NCBI GenBank assembly: GCA_005787865.1 | Contig: SXZN01000154.1 | Coordinates: 1-8,276 of the forward strand | Origin: Opitutaceae bacterium | GTDB taxonomy: Bacteria; Verrucomicrobiota; Verrucomicrobiia; Opitutales; Opitutaceae | Direction: 5' to 3' | DNA length: 8,276 bases | Shown here: piece by piece, positions 1 through 7,119 of the stretch | Position numbering within the stretch: the first letter of the stretch is position 1 | How the letters are laid out: every line of letters begins with the position of its first letter | The notes under the pieces: model-generated | Told to the model about the DNA's origin: nothing | The model's database searches: none | What the model saw: the letters and a program-made list of their open reading frames with translations, nothing else | Made by a program: the position numbers and the translations under genes

Positions 1-1
1 A

Positions 2-454
2 GTCGGCACGGCTAATATGTTCGGGCTCATCCAAGGTGAGGCTAATGCGATCGTCCCTGGCAAGCGCCCCCTCTCTTCCATGACGCCAACCTTCGTTTTC
101 AAAAATGGCGCGCTGGTGCTCGTCACCGGCAGCCCCGGCGGTCCCACCATTATCAATACCGTCCTCCAAATCATCACCAACGTCATCGATTTCAACATGG
201 CGGTCGCGCAAGCCGTCGAAGCTCCCCGCATCCACCAACAATGGATGCCCGACGTCACCTCATTCGAGCATCAGGGCCTCAGCGCTGACACTGCGGCGGC
301 GCTCAAAGCGAAAGGCCAAAGCATCAAAGAGCGCGCCTCTTATGAAGGCGGCTATCAAGGCGATGGGGAGAGTATCGCCATTGATCCTAAAACTAGCTTA
401 AGATACGGGGCGGCCGATCCCCGCAAAGCTGACAGCAAGGCGATCGGCTACTGA
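2..454 (+). CDS. ggt: Gamma-glutamyltransferase, C-terminal part (5'-truncated by window edge)
   Basis: This is the last 150 residues of a gamma-glutamyltransferase, an Ntn-hydrolase that cleaves the gamma-glutamyl bond of glutathione and related compounds and transfers the glutamyl group to water or amino acids, usually in the periplasm. The reading frame is open from base 2 and ends in TGA. Visible small-subunit hallmarks are KRPLSSM (fragment residues 21-27), whose serine pair binds the gamma-glutamyl group, and TGSPGG (42-47), whose glycine pair forms the oxyanion hole. Further conserved stretches are AVEAPRIHQQW and the terminal GAADPRKAD...GY, which matches the usual end of the family. 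The catalytic threonine that is freed by self-cleavage lies upstream of the window, so activity cannot be judged. The aldo/keto reductase follows 12 nt later, suggesting co-transcription. The family call is very secure; the natural substrate is unknown. Confidence 0.96.
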   Translation, partial: VGTANMFGLIQGEANAIVPGKRPLSSMTPTFVFKNGALVLVTGSPGGPTIINTVLQIITNVIDFNMAVAQAVEAPRIHQQWMPDVTSFEHQGLSADTAAALKAKGQSIKERASYEGGYQGDGESIAIDPKTSLRYGAADPRKADSKAIGY

Positions 455-466
455 CCCATTCTCCCC

Positions 467-1456
467 ATGCAATATCGTCCCTTCGGTAAACAAAACTTCC
501 GCTGTTCAGAAATTGGCTTCGGCGCGTGGGCCATTGGGGGCGCGTGGGGTGCCCAAGCGGACAGCGATTCCCTCGCTGCCCTGCACCGCGCGCTCGATCT
601 GGGAGTTAATTTTATCGATACCGCCGCTGGTTACGGCAACGGCCGCAGTGAGCGCTTAATTGGCCAAGTACTACGCGAGCGGGCGGCCGCCGGAAAAAAA
701 GAAAATGTGTTCGTCGCCACCAAGACCCCGCCCACGCCCGGCATCTGGCCGCCCTCCCCTTACTGTCGCGCGGAAGTACGTTACGCGGAGGACTATCTCC
801 GCGAGAATATCGCCACCCGCCTCGCCATGCTCGGCACCGATCGCCTCGATTTGCTTCAGCTGCACACTTGGACCCGCGCTTGGAATCGCAATCCCACCCC
901 TTTCAAAATTCTTCGCCAACTACAACACGAAGGCCTGATCGGCCTGATCGGTATATCCACGCCGGAATTTGATCAAAATAGCGTAATCGATCTCATGCGC
1001 GAGGGCTGGGTCGATAGCGTCCAAGTAATTTATAATATCTTTGATCAGGAGCCCGCCGCGGAATTGCTGAACGTCGCCCAAGAATGCGGCGTCGGCATTA
1101 TCGTACGCGTAGCTTTTGATGAGGGCGTGCTCACGGGGAAATTCACTGCGGAAACGAAATTTGCCGCGGACGATTTTCGCGCCCTCTATTTTGCCGGCGA
1201 CCGCATGGAGCGAGCCGTCGCTCACACCGAGGCGATTAAATTAGAGCTCGCGGATAGCGGCTACTCGATGCCGCAGGCAGCTTTAAGATTTGTGCTGGCC
1301 CATCCCGCGGTCTCGACCGTCATTCCCGGCATTCGCACGGTTGCGCAAGCTGACGCCAACTGCGGCGTGAGCGATCTGCCGGCTATGTCGCCCGCCCTGC
1401 TCCAGCAATTACACCGCCACAACTGGCGTCGGGGCGTCTGGTACGGCGGTAAATAA
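467..1456 (+). CDS. Aldo/keto reductase
   Basis: A 329-residue NAD(P)H-dependent oxidoreductase of the aldo/keto reductase superfamily, a cytoplasmic TIM barrel that reduces aldehydes or ketones to alcohols. All four catalytic positions are visible: Asp51 and Tyr56 in FIDTAAGYGNGRSE, Lys86 in VATKT, and His133 in LLQLHTW. The N-terminus (RPFG...SEIGFGAWAIGG) and the late strand AVSTVIPGIRTVAQADAN, which contributes to cofactor binding, are typical. Length is normal for the AKR families most like bacterial general stress and sugar-type reductases. The region after the lysine (residues 88-110, rich in Pro and aromatics) is longer than in many members and probably shapes the active site. The start at 467 is chosen because the conserved N-terminus begins there, although no Shine-Dalgarno sequence precedes it. 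It lies 12 nt after the gamma-glutamyltransferase stop and 18 nt before the next gene, so it probably belongs to an operon. Substrate cannot be inferred. Confidence 0.95.
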   Translation: MQYRPFGKQNFRCSEIGFGAWAIGGAWGAQADSDSLAALHRALDLGVNFIDTAAGYGNGRSERLIGQVLRERAAAGKKENVFVATKTPPTPGIWPPSPYCRAEVRYAEDYLRENIATRLAMLGTDRLDLLQLHTWTRAWNRNPTPFKILRQLQHEGLIGLIGISTPEFDQNSVIDLMREGWVDSVQVIYNIFDQEPAAELLNVAQECGVGIIVRVAFDEGVLTGKFTAETKFAADDFRALYFAGDRMERAVAHTEAIKLELADSGYSMPQAALRFVLAHPAVSTVIPGIRTVAQADANCGVSDLPAMSPALLQQLHRHNWRRGVWYGGK

Positions 1457-1474
1457 TTTATTTATGCTGCGGCT

Positions 1475-1849
1475 ATGAATCCGCTTGTTCTGCTCGCCCC
1501 AATTTTCTTGGGCTTCGAACTCTGGCAACTGTTCCTGAGCGAACGCTATTTGGGCATTAAGCAGATCCGCGTTAATGCCGATCCGCGCGAATTACCGATG
1601 CCCAACTGGACGGCCACGCTGTGGGCGAGCGGGCTGATTGCTTATTTTCTCTGGATGCCGACGTTGCTGCTGCACTCGGTCGGTCGAGCGCAGGGCATCA
1701 TTTTACTAATCGTGACCGGCCTCGGCTACGCTTTGCGTAGCACGTGCGGGCTTAAGTGGATTCTCGTGATTCTGACTTTCGAGGGCGCCATTCGGATTGG
1801 CATGCTTCTCTCCCTGCTCGGCATGGCGTGGCGGCAGCTGATGATTTAA
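1475..1849 (+). CDS. Small polytopic membrane protein of unknown function
   Basis: A 124-residue hydrophobic protein that I do not recognise. It appears to have about four membrane-spanning segments, at roughly residues 2-21, 47-67, 71-89 and 93-117. A polar stretch at 22-46 (containing SERYLGIKQIRVNADPREL) lies between the first two, with short connecting loops carrying Arg and Lys. No catalytic motif, lipobox or metal-binding cluster is visible. It starts 18 nt after the aldo/keto reductase stop, so it probably shares that transcript, but this gives no functional clue by itself. The upstream sequence is AT-rich with no purine-rich ribosome-binding site. An overlapping ATG at 1464 is in another frame and soon terminates. 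The uninterrupted hydrophobic pattern and operon-like spacing support a real gene; the function is open. Confidence 0.78.
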   Translation: MNPLVLLAPIFLGFELWQLFLSERYLGIKQIRVNADPRELPMPNWTATLWASGLIAYFLWMPTLLLHSVGRAQGIILLIVTGLGYALRSTCGLKWILVILTFEGAIRIGMLLSLLGMAWRQLMI

Positions 1850-1931
1850 AACTTCGCCCGCCTTGACCGCCTTGGTTTAGCCTTGAGAAACCGCCCCTAC
1901 CGAGCAAAAACAGTCAGCGAGCTAATCACCC
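1850..1931 (+). other. Intergenic spacer before the coiled-coil membrane protein gene
   Basis: This 82-nt gap holds three GCCTTG copies (1860-1865, 1869-1874, 1880-1885). The first two are part of an 8-nt direct repeat, CCGCCTTG, at 1858-1865 and 1867-1874. A weak inverted repeat, GGTTT (1874-1878) with AAACC (1888-1892) and a 9-nt loop, could form a small hairpin but has no T-run, so it is not a convincing terminator. A TTGACC hexamer at 1863-1868 resembles a -35 box but no matching -10 lies at the right distance. It probably contains the promoter of the downstream gene, but I cannot place it. Confidence 0.35.
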
Positions 1932-3116
1932 ATGAATCTCGAACCTGCTCCGCGCCTCTCCAAGTCGATCTTTCTGATCATTGATGCCGTCCTTTTGTTA
2001 ACGGCTTTTTTGATTGTTTATTTTAATACCAAGAATCCCTACGCGCCGCTGCCCTTCGTGAGCGCCGTGCTCTGCGTGGTCATGGCGGCTATCGTAGCTC
2101 TGATTCCTTTTCTCATCGATTTCTCGGCGGACTCCGCCGAATACGTCCAGGCCGAACGCGAACGCGTCAGCGAGCAAGTCCAGCGTTTACACGCTGCCGG
2201 CGAAAGTCTCGCCCGCGCGGCGGCCCAAATCAAAGCCGTCGAGGAAGCGGTCCACAAAGCCGCCCACACCGCGGAAAACTTACCGTACCGCATGCAAGAA
2301 AAGCTCGCGGAATTTAACGAAGCCCTCGCCGGTAAAGAGGAAGATGACCGCGAAGCCCTTGAGCAAGAGTTGGTGGAATTACGCGCGGCCAACAGCGCTC
2401 AACTGAAAGCCGTCGCCGATAAAATTCATCTCGCGGTCGCCGATTGGACCAAGCTTGAAGCCAACAGCCGCAAACATTTAGCCGCGGCCGAAGCCGCCCT
2501 AGCCCACCTCCAAAGTGCGAGTACGGCTACCCACCCAAAAATAGAAACTCCCAGCGCGCAGCCGGTGGACGAGAGCATCCCCCCGAGTTCCGCGCCCGTT
2601 GCCGCTGCCCCCACCGAATTAGTCACGCCGCCGGTGAACGCCAGTGCGCTGCCAGTTGCTCTGGAGGACGCCGAGCCTAAGCTCAAGAAGCCCCGCGCTT
2701 CGCGCAAACCCAAGACGGAAGCAATCGCTGAGCTGAGCGAAAATCCCGAATCGGAATTATCGCGAACCGAGATTCTTCCTGAATCGCTCGGCCGTGAAGA
2801 ATCAACGGCCCCGACTGAGCTGATGAATCGTGAACCCGCGGAATCAGCGTCTTCGTCCGACGGCGCGACTCGCTTGCTCGCCACCGCCTACATCGGCATC
2901 GGCAACAAGCTTTTCATCCGCGGCGAGGGTCCAGGCCTGAGCTGGGACCGCGGCGCTCCGATGCAATTTGTTTCTATTGGCAAGTGGGGTTGGTCGACGA
3001 ACGACGCGACCGCGGCCATCACGTGCAAACTTTATAAGAACGACGAGACGGAGGCCCTCACCGGTGAAGTTACCTTGGAGCCCGGCAAGCACGTCGAGGT
3101 CACTGCGCTGTTTTAA
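1932..3116 (+). CDS. Membrane-anchored coiled-coil protein with conserved-looking beta-rich C-terminal domain
   Basis: A 394-residue protein with no named function that I recognise. It has four visible parts. First, two hydrophobic helices (about 12-31 and 41-63) joined by a short loop, NTKNPYAPLP, form a membrane hairpin. Second, a Glu/Lys/Ala-rich heptad-like stretch (about 68-195) is a likely long coiled coil. Third, a Pro/Ala/Ser/Glu-rich linker (about 196-312) looks disordered and includes a basic patch, KKPRASRKPK (252-261). Fourth, a compact tail (313-394) contains GNKLFIRGEGPGLSWDRGAPM, a Trp-rich GKWGWS segment and CKLYKND, and looks like a beta-sandwich. With the membrane hairpin at the N-terminus, the rest most likely extends into the cytoplasm, though topology is inferred. 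The spacing of the G, W and PM residues in the tail recalls carbohydrate-binding modules of the CBM20/25/48/53 type, but this is impression only. The gene ends exactly against the convergent slyX-like gene. A structural or scaffolding role in the cell envelope is plausible but unproven. Confidence 0.88.
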   Translation: MNLEPAPRLSKSIFLIIDAVLLLTAFLIVYFNTKNPYAPLPFVSAVLCVVMAAIVALIPFLIDFSADSAEYVQAERERVSEQVQRLHAAGESLARAAAQIKAVEEAVHKAAHTAENLPYRMQEKLAEFNEALAGKEEDDREALEQELVELRAANSAQLKAVADKIHLAVADWTKLEANSRKHLAAAEAALAHLQSASTATHPKIETPSAQPVDESIPPSSAPVAAAPTELVTPPVNASALPVALEDAEPKLKKPRASRKPKTEAIAELSENPESELSRTEILPESLGREESTAPTELMNREPAESASSSDGATRLLATAYIGIGNKLFIRGEGPGLSWDRGAPMQFVSIGKWGWSTNDATAAITCKLYKNDETEALTGEVTLEPGKHVEVTALF

Positions 3117-3317
3117 TTAGTAGTGCGGCGGACGCTCCGGGGGTAAATCATCACCCTCGGATCCACTCCCGCGTTGCCCGCGAAGCGCGGTGAGGTCTTT
3201 TTGCAATTTAGCCATGGCCTCGCTCAACCCAAGCATGACCTTGTCTTGTTCCAAGCTGTGCCGCTGCAAATGGGCGTAACGTTCCTCGAGTTGGGTCAAT
3301 CGCTCAGCATCATTCAT
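3117..3317 (-). CDS. slyX: SlyX family protein
   Basis: A 66-residue protein matching the SlyX family in size and shape. An N-terminal heptad-rich helix (MNDAERLTQLEERYAHLQRH...LQKDLTAL, about residues 1-46) is a probable coiled coil for oligomerisation. It is followed by a polar Gly/Ser-rich link and the family's characteristic terminus, DLPPERPPHY. The biochemical role of SlyX is not known; in enterobacteria the gene lies near slyD, but no such neighbour is seen here. The stop codon directly abuts the stop of the convergent upstream-strand gene (TAA at 3114-3116, then TTA at 3117-3119), leaving no space for a terminator. The start at 3317 is the first ATG of the frame and lies 3 nt from a dyad-symmetric element at 3321-3340. 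No Shine-Dalgarno sequence is visible. Confidence 0.85.
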   Translation of the reverse strand: MNDAERLTQLEERYAHLQRHSLEQDKVMLGLSEAMAKLQKDLTALRGQRGSGSEGDDLPPERPPHY

Positions 3318-3320
3318 AAA

Positions 3321-3340
3321 CCGCAGAATGCAGATTGCGG
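3321..3340. promoter_or_regulatory. Dyad-symmetric element between slyX and the phosphodiesterase gene (candidate operator)
   Basis: The sequence reads CCGCA-N3-TGCA-N3-TGCGG, a 20-bp element in which 14 positions are perfectly self-complementary around a central TGCA. It lies in the 53-nt gap between the divergent starts of slyX (3317) and the phosphodiesterase (3371), the position expected for a shared operator. It also contains a tandem GCAGAAT/GCAGATT pair (3323-3336), so part of the symmetry may be coincidental. A regulator cannot be named. Confidence 0.3.
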
Positions 3341-3370
3341 GGAGCGAGGCAACCCACCAACACTGCCGGC

Positions 3371-4684
3371 ATGAAGTCTGGGCCTAATCATTTTTCAACC
3401 ATCGTCCATTTACTGCCTGCAGCCACTCGGCGGAGGGGGTATCGACCACGGGGCTTGGCGGCTGCGCTTTTTTTACTGCTCGCCGGATTGCTCCCCGCGA
3501 CTGCGCTCGAGCCCGGCGGCATAAAACCAGCGCCCAATCCGCTCATCTTAATCTCGATCGATGGCTTTCGCTGGGACTACCTCGCGCGCTACGCGGCTCC
3601 CGTATTGCAGCAACTCGCCGGGCAAGGCGTGCGGGCGGAGCGAATGAATTCTGTTTTCCCCGCCAAGACTTTTCCCAATCACTATTCTTTGGTCACCGGC
3701 TTGTATCCAGAGCATCACGGCATTGTTTCTAATTGGTTTTTTGATCCCGCCTTTGGGGAAACTTTTGGGATGAGCAAGCCGGAGAGTAACACCAATCCGC
3801 GCTGGTGGGGTGGCGAGCCGATCTGGATCACTGCGGAAAAACAGGGCCTCCGCAGCGCTTGTTTTTTCTGGCCGGGCTCAGAGACCACGCATCAAGGGTT
3901 TCGCCCGAGCTTTTTTAAGCCCTTCAACGGGAAATTACCGAGCAATGATCGCGTCGACGGACTACTCGCGTGGCTCGATTTACCCGCCGGCCAACGCCCT
4001 CAAGTGAGCACTCTCTATTTTGATATTGTCGATCATGCGGGCCACACTTTTGGACCCGATGCCCCTGAAACCCAAGCGGCCGTCGCCGCCGTCGATGCGT
4101 CGATTGGCCGATTACTCGCGGGGCTCACCGCGCGCGGCATCCGCGAACACACCAATCTGGTGATTGTCGCCGACCACGGCATGGCCGACTGCGGACCGGA
4201 TAAAGTTATTTTTCTGGAAGATCTGATGGACATGAACACCGTCCAAGTAGAGTCGCTGGGGCCCAACGGTGGCGTGCGGCCGAAAACTGGCACCGCCGCC
4301 GAATTAGTAGCGAGCATCCGCGCAAAAAAGCCGGCGCATGTCCAAGTCTACTTGCGTGAAGAAGTCCCCGCTAATTTACATTACCGCGACAACCCCCGGA
4401 TCCCCCCCGTTATGCTGATCGCTGATGAGCATTGGAATATTGAGAGCCGTGTCGGCTGGTCATTTCGCAGCCGCACTTATTCTCGCGGATCACACGGCTG
4501 GGATCCCGCCACCTCCGATATGGGCGCATTATTCTTGGCGCAGGGCCCCGCTTTCCGCCAAGGCGTGATCCTCAAGGCCTTTGATAATATTCACGTTTAT
4601 AATCTGCTCTGCGCCGCGCTCGGCCTGCAACCCGCGCCCAACGATGGCGATGATCGCCTCGTTCGCGCCGCGCTAGCCAAGTAA
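3371..4684 (+). CDS. Exported ecto-nucleotide pyrophosphatase/phosphodiesterase (alkaline phosphatase superfamily)
   Basis: A 437-residue enzyme of the type I phosphodiesterase/nucleotide pyrophosphatase family, which hydrolyses phosphodiester or pyrophosphate bonds in nucleotides or related molecules with two zinc ions. All metal and catalytic positions known from the Xanthomonas enzyme can be placed: Asp64 (SIDGFRWDY), nucleophile Thr100 (AKTFPNHY), Asn121 (GIVSN), Asp221 and His225 (VDHAGH), Asp268-His269 (VADHGM) and His375 (GSHGWD). A signal peptide is visible: a basic region RRRGYRPRG, a hydrophobic core at about 29-42 and a likely cleavage after LPATA (45), so it should act in the periplasm or outside. 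The ATG at 3371 is preferred to a TTG at 3335 that only adds an unrelated 12 residues. A TTG at 3455 follows a purine-rich GGAGG but would lose the basic region. The 3' end overlaps the opposite gene by 12 nt. Substrate is unknown. Confidence 0.94.
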   Translation: MKSGPNHFSTIVHLLPAATRRRGYRPRGLAAALFLLLAGLLPATALEPGGIKPAPNPLILISIDGFRWDYLARYAAPVLQQLAGQGVRAERMNSVFPAKTFPNHYSLVTGLYPEHHGIVSNWFFDPAFGETFGMSKPESNTNPRWWGGEPIWITAEKQGLRSACFFWPGSETTHQGFRPSFFKPFNGKLPSNDRVDGLLAWLDLPAGQRPQVSTLYFDIVDHAGHTFGPDAPETQAAVAAVDASIGRLLAGLTARGIREHTNLVIVADHGMADCGPDKVIFLEDLMDMNTVQVESLGPNGGVRPKTGTAAELVASIRAKKPAHVQVYLREEVPANLHYRDNPRIPPVMLIADEHWNIESRVGWSFRSRTYSRGSHGWDPATSDMGALFLAQGPAFRQGVILKAFDNIHVYNLLCAALGLQPAPNDGDDRLVRAALAK

Positions 4685-6916
4685 TCTCCGCAAAGCTTCC
4701 GGGGTGGTGACGGGGGCCTGGCAGGTACGGTCCGCGCATACATAAGCCACCGGCTGATTTATTGCGGCCGGTAATTCTGCTAAATCGGGCCGCCGCGCCG
4801 CTAACCAAGCCTGCCCCGGGCCACGCTCAGCCCCAAGCACCACGCGGCGCCGCGCCAACTTTTCGTGTATAACGGCGGCCAGTTTTTTAAAATCCACGGA
4901 GTGAGGATCACCCGCCAAAATTACCGTGCGGGGCTCCGCTAGCGTCAATTCGAGGGCACACAGCATCTGGGGCAGAGCATGCGGCGCGCGACTCCACTGT
5001 GGTTGCAAGGCCTGCGTGATCAGGCGGGCGCGCTCGGCCGAAGTTAAGCTATCGCCACTCCTAGCTACACGCGGCGCCGCCGCCCCCAGCATCCAATCCA
5101 ACCGCACCAGATTCATCGCGGCCACCGAATTGGGGGCCGGTTCCGCCCCATCATAATCTTCTTTTAGCCGCACAATTACCGTCGCGTCATCCGCTCGTGA
5201 ATTGAAATAGCCCCCGCCACCAACCGCACCCGAGTCATCCCAAAAGAGTTGGTCCATCTTGGCTTGGAGTTTTTCCGCCCACTGCAACCAACGGAGCTCG
5301 AAGCCCGCTTCATAGAGATCAAGCAACCCTTGGATAAGATAAGCATAGTCTTCCGCAAAGCCGGCAATATCACTCCGGCCCTCGCGCCAGCTGCGATAGA
5401 GGACTCCGCTCGCCGCATCGTAGAGCTCTCGCTCAATAAATTCTGCCGCCCGCGTCGCCGCCTGCAAATAAAGCGCGTCCTCCGGCTGCGCCGCCAAGGC
5501 CCCACCCAGCACCTGATGTCCCTTCGCTAACGCGGAAATCATGAGCCCATTCCAGGCCGTAATGATTTTATCATCCAGCGAGGGCCGGGGCCGGCGACCG
5601 CGCGCCACCCGCAACTTTTCCAAGCAGCGCAACAACTGCTCACTCGCAGTCCCCACCTCGAGCTGAAATGCGTGGGCGGTTAGGGCCAGCGACTGCTGCT
5701 GCATTAAAACATTCTTTCCGCTAAATTCACCGTGAGGATCATGCCCTACATTACCGCCAGCCTTAACTCCATAGTGCGCACAGAAAAATGGGGCAGCGTC
5801 GGCGAGCTCCTGCGTTATCTCCGCGTGCGTCCAGACATAGAAAGCCCCTTCGACGTGAGCCGGTTGAGCCGCGGAATCGACCTGACCCGCCGGCAACATC
5901 ACCGCGCTATCGGCATCCTCTGCTGAATAAAATCCCCCAGCGGGATCAGTTAAATCCCGCGCGATATACGCAAATATCCCTCGCGCCACCCAAGCAAAAG
6001 CCTCTTGGCCCGTGGCCTGCTTGGCCTCCAAGTAATTGACCGCCATTTGCGCTTGGTCGTAGAGCATTTTTTCAAAATGCGGGACGAACCATTTTTCATC
6101 GACGGAGTAACGATGGAAACCACCGCCCACATGATCATGGAGACCGCCCTCCGCCATTTTTTGTAAGGTATGCGTCGCTAAATTTATGGCCTCGCTGCCG
6201 AAAGCCGACTCACCTCCTTGCAACGCAGCGCTCCGGAATAAAAAGTCAATGACCGAAGCCCGGGGAAATTTTGGAGCACCCCCAAAGCCACCCCACCGTC
6301 CATCGTGCGCCTCCTTAAAATAGTGATAGCCCTGCTCAAAAGCCTGCTCGGCGGCTTCGAACAGCGGGGTAACAGGCGTCAGCCCAGCTAAACCTTCGCC
6401 CTGGCCGCTGCCCAAACTCGCCTGCTGCAACCTGACAACCACCTCATCCGCTCCCTTGAGAATTTTCGCCCGCTGCTCCGCCCAGTGCCGCGTGATCGCG
6501 CGGAGCACCGTCACAAACCCAGCGCGGCCTTGCCGATCATCCGGCGAAAAATAAGTTCCGCCAAAAAAAGGCTTACCCTCAGGCGTCAGCCACACGCTCA
6601 TCGGCCAGCCGCCGTGACCCGTAGTCTGCTGCACATAGGCCATGTAAACTCGGTCGAGGTCCGGCCGTTCTTCCCGATCTACTTTGATCGGCACAAAGTC
6701 CTGATTTAACGCTGCAGCGACCGCCGGATTCTCGAACGACTCATGCGCCATCACATGGCACCAGTGGCACGTCGAGTAACCAATACTCAGGAAGATCGGC
6801 TTCTGCTCCGCATTAGCTTGCGCCAGCGCCGCCTCACCCCAGGGCTGCCAATGCACGGGATTGTCCGCGTGTTGGCGGAGGTACGGAGATTTTTCAGCAG
6901 CCAGGCGATTAGACAT
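4673..6916 (-). CDS. Thioredoxin domain-containing protein, DUF255/YyaL (SPATA20) family
   Basis: A full-length 747-residue member of the family that includes Bacillus YyaL and mammalian SPATA20. The N-terminal thioredoxin-like domain (about 1-170) starts with the family hallmark [21 protein letters not shown] and has a CHWCH redox motif with Cys50 and Cys53, followed by VDREERPD (79-86), GGWPM and FFGGTYF. The long middle and C-terminal region resembles an (alpha/alpha)6 barrel of the glycosidase type, with [12 protein letters not shown] (208-219), [17 protein letters not shown] (257-273), [14 protein letters not shown] and FYSAEDADS. The end carries a second conserved cysteine pair (Cys727, Cys732) in [13 protein letters not shown]. 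No signal peptide is visible, so it is probably cytoplasmic. The biochemical activity of the family is not established. The start at 6916 matches the conserved N-terminus and has a weak GGCGGA just upstream. Its TAG stop overlaps the phosphodiesterase gene end. Confidence 0.95.
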   Translation of the reverse strand: MSNRLAAEKSPYLRQHADNPVHWQPWGEAALAQANAEQKPIFLSIGYSTCHWCHVMAHESFENPAVAAALNQDFVPIKVDREERPDLDRVYMAYVQQTTGHGGWPMSVWLTPEGKPFFGGTYFSPDDRQGRAGFVTVLRAITRHWAEQRAKILKGADEVVVRLQQASLGSGQGEGLAGLTPVTPLFEAAEQAFEQGYHYFKEAHDGRWGGFGGAPKFPRASVIDFLFRSAALQGGESAFGSEAINLATHTLQKMAEGGLHDHVGGGFHRYSVDEKWFVPHFEKMLYDQAQMAVNYLEAKQATGQEAFAWVARGIFAYIARDLTDPAGGFYSAEDADSAVMLPAGQVDSAAQPAHVEGAFYVWTHAEITQELADAAPFFCAHYGVKAGGNVGHDPHGEFSGKNVLMQQQSLALTAHAFQLEVGTASEQLLRCLEKLRVARGRRPRPSLDDKIITAWNGLMISALAKGHQVLGGALAAQPEDALYLQAATRAAEFIERELYDAASGVLYRSWREGRSDIAGFAEDYAYLIQGLLDLYEAGFELRWLQWAEKLQAKMDQLFWDDSGAVGGGGYFNSRADDATVIVRLKEDYDGAEPAPNSVAAMNLVRLDWMLGAAAPRVARSGDSLTSAERARLITQALQPQWSRAPHALPQMLCALELTLAEPRTVILAGDPHSVDFKKLAAVIHEKLARRRVVLGAERGPGQAWLAARRPDLAELPAAINQPVAYVCADRTCQAPVTTPEALRRLLG

Positions 6917-7007
6917 TTCCGCCGATGGTAGAGCATAAAAACTTAAGATGCAAAGTGCGCGTTAAGGCGCGGCGCGGCTAGCGGCTAGGCTCCGCAGCGT
7001 TATTTTC

Positions 7008-7082
7008 ATGATCTTAACCTTGCAGATAACTATCGATCATCAGCTTCCAGAAGATTACCAGACCCCGCAAGTGTGCGATTGA
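7008..7082 (+). CDS. Possible 24-residue leader peptide ORF upstream of the ABC-F gene (weak)
   Basis: An ATG at 7008 opens a 24-codon frame (MILTLQITIDHQLPEDYQTP followed by QVCD) closed by TGA at 7080-7082, ending 37 nt before the ABC-F start. No ribosome-binding site is visible upstream, and an open frame of this size can occur by chance. It is recorded because its 3' part overlaps one arm of the alternative hairpins preceding the ABC-F gene, an arrangement that would fit transcription or translation attenuation. The translation shows no known stalling motif. Confidence 0.15.
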   Translation: MILTLQITIDHQLPEDYQTPQVCD

Positions 7083-7117
7083 CCGCGGGTACGGGACTGG
7101 GCTGACTCGCGGGTTTT
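7064..7117 (+). promoter_or_regulatory. Alternative hairpin arms immediately before the ABC-F start (candidate attenuator)
   Basis: CCCGC (7064-7068) can pair with GCGGG at 7085-7089, or with the same pentamer at 7109-7113. CCGCG (7083-7087) can pair with CGCGG (7108-7112), and that stem is followed by TTTT (7114-7117) just before the ATG at 7120. The first and last pairings are mutually exclusive because they share the 7083-7089 segment. The stems are only 5 bp and the downstream loop is 20 nt, so this may be chance in GC-rich DNA. Confidence 0.2.
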
Positions 7118-7119
7118 CC

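Larger units (their letters stand above)
6917..7119. other. Divergent intergenic region between the DUF255 gene and the ABC-F gene
   Basis: This 203-nt spacer must hold promoters for both flanking genes. On the minus side, TATGCT (6933-6938) is a possible -10 element, but no good -35 is at the proper distance. A tandem GCGGCTA repeat (6974-6980, 6981-6987) overlaps a small hairpin, GCGG (6981-6984) with CCGC (6992-6995). A TTGACC at 7079-7084 is a possible -35 for the plus strand with only a poor -10, CTGACT (7102-7107). The right part holds a possible short leader ORF and alternative hairpins described separately. No tRNA or known riboswitch is apparent. Confidence 0.45.

Noticed and set aside
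1863..1890. TTGACC as the -35 box of a promoter for the gene at 1932
   Set aside because: At 16-18 nt downstream there is only AGAAAC-like sequence, not a usable -10; the hexamer is also part of a local GCCTTG repeat.
1874..1892. Hairpin GGTTT/AAACC as a terminator after the small membrane protein gene
   Set aside because: The stem is 5 bp and AT-containing, the loop is 9 nt and it is followed by C-rich sequence without a T-run.
2039..2884. Two minus-strand ORFs (2039-2392 and 2426-2884) opposite the coiled-coil gene
   Set aside because: Low-complexity Ala/Ser/Arg-rich translations typical of the antisense of Glu/Lys/Ala-rich coding sequence; the plus frame has coherent domain structure across the whole region.
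3335..3370. TTG start at 3335 for the phosphodiesterase, giving 12 extra residues
   Set aside because: The extension lies upstream of a normal ATG, shows no family similarity, adds nothing to the signal peptide and runs through the dyad element near slyX.
3174..3374. 66-residue plus-strand ORF overlapping slyX
   Set aside because: It is antisense to slyX, whose family-specific C-terminus DLPPERPPHY identifies the minus strand as the coding one.
4033..4317. 94-residue minus-strand ORF inside the phosphodiesterase gene
   Set aside because: It is antisense to the metal-binding core of the enzyme, with no motif of its own.
5249..6039. Several plus-strand ORFs of 64-93 residues opposite the DUF255 gene
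   Set aside because: All lie opposite a full-length, motif-rich minus-strand gene and have composition typical of antisense frames.
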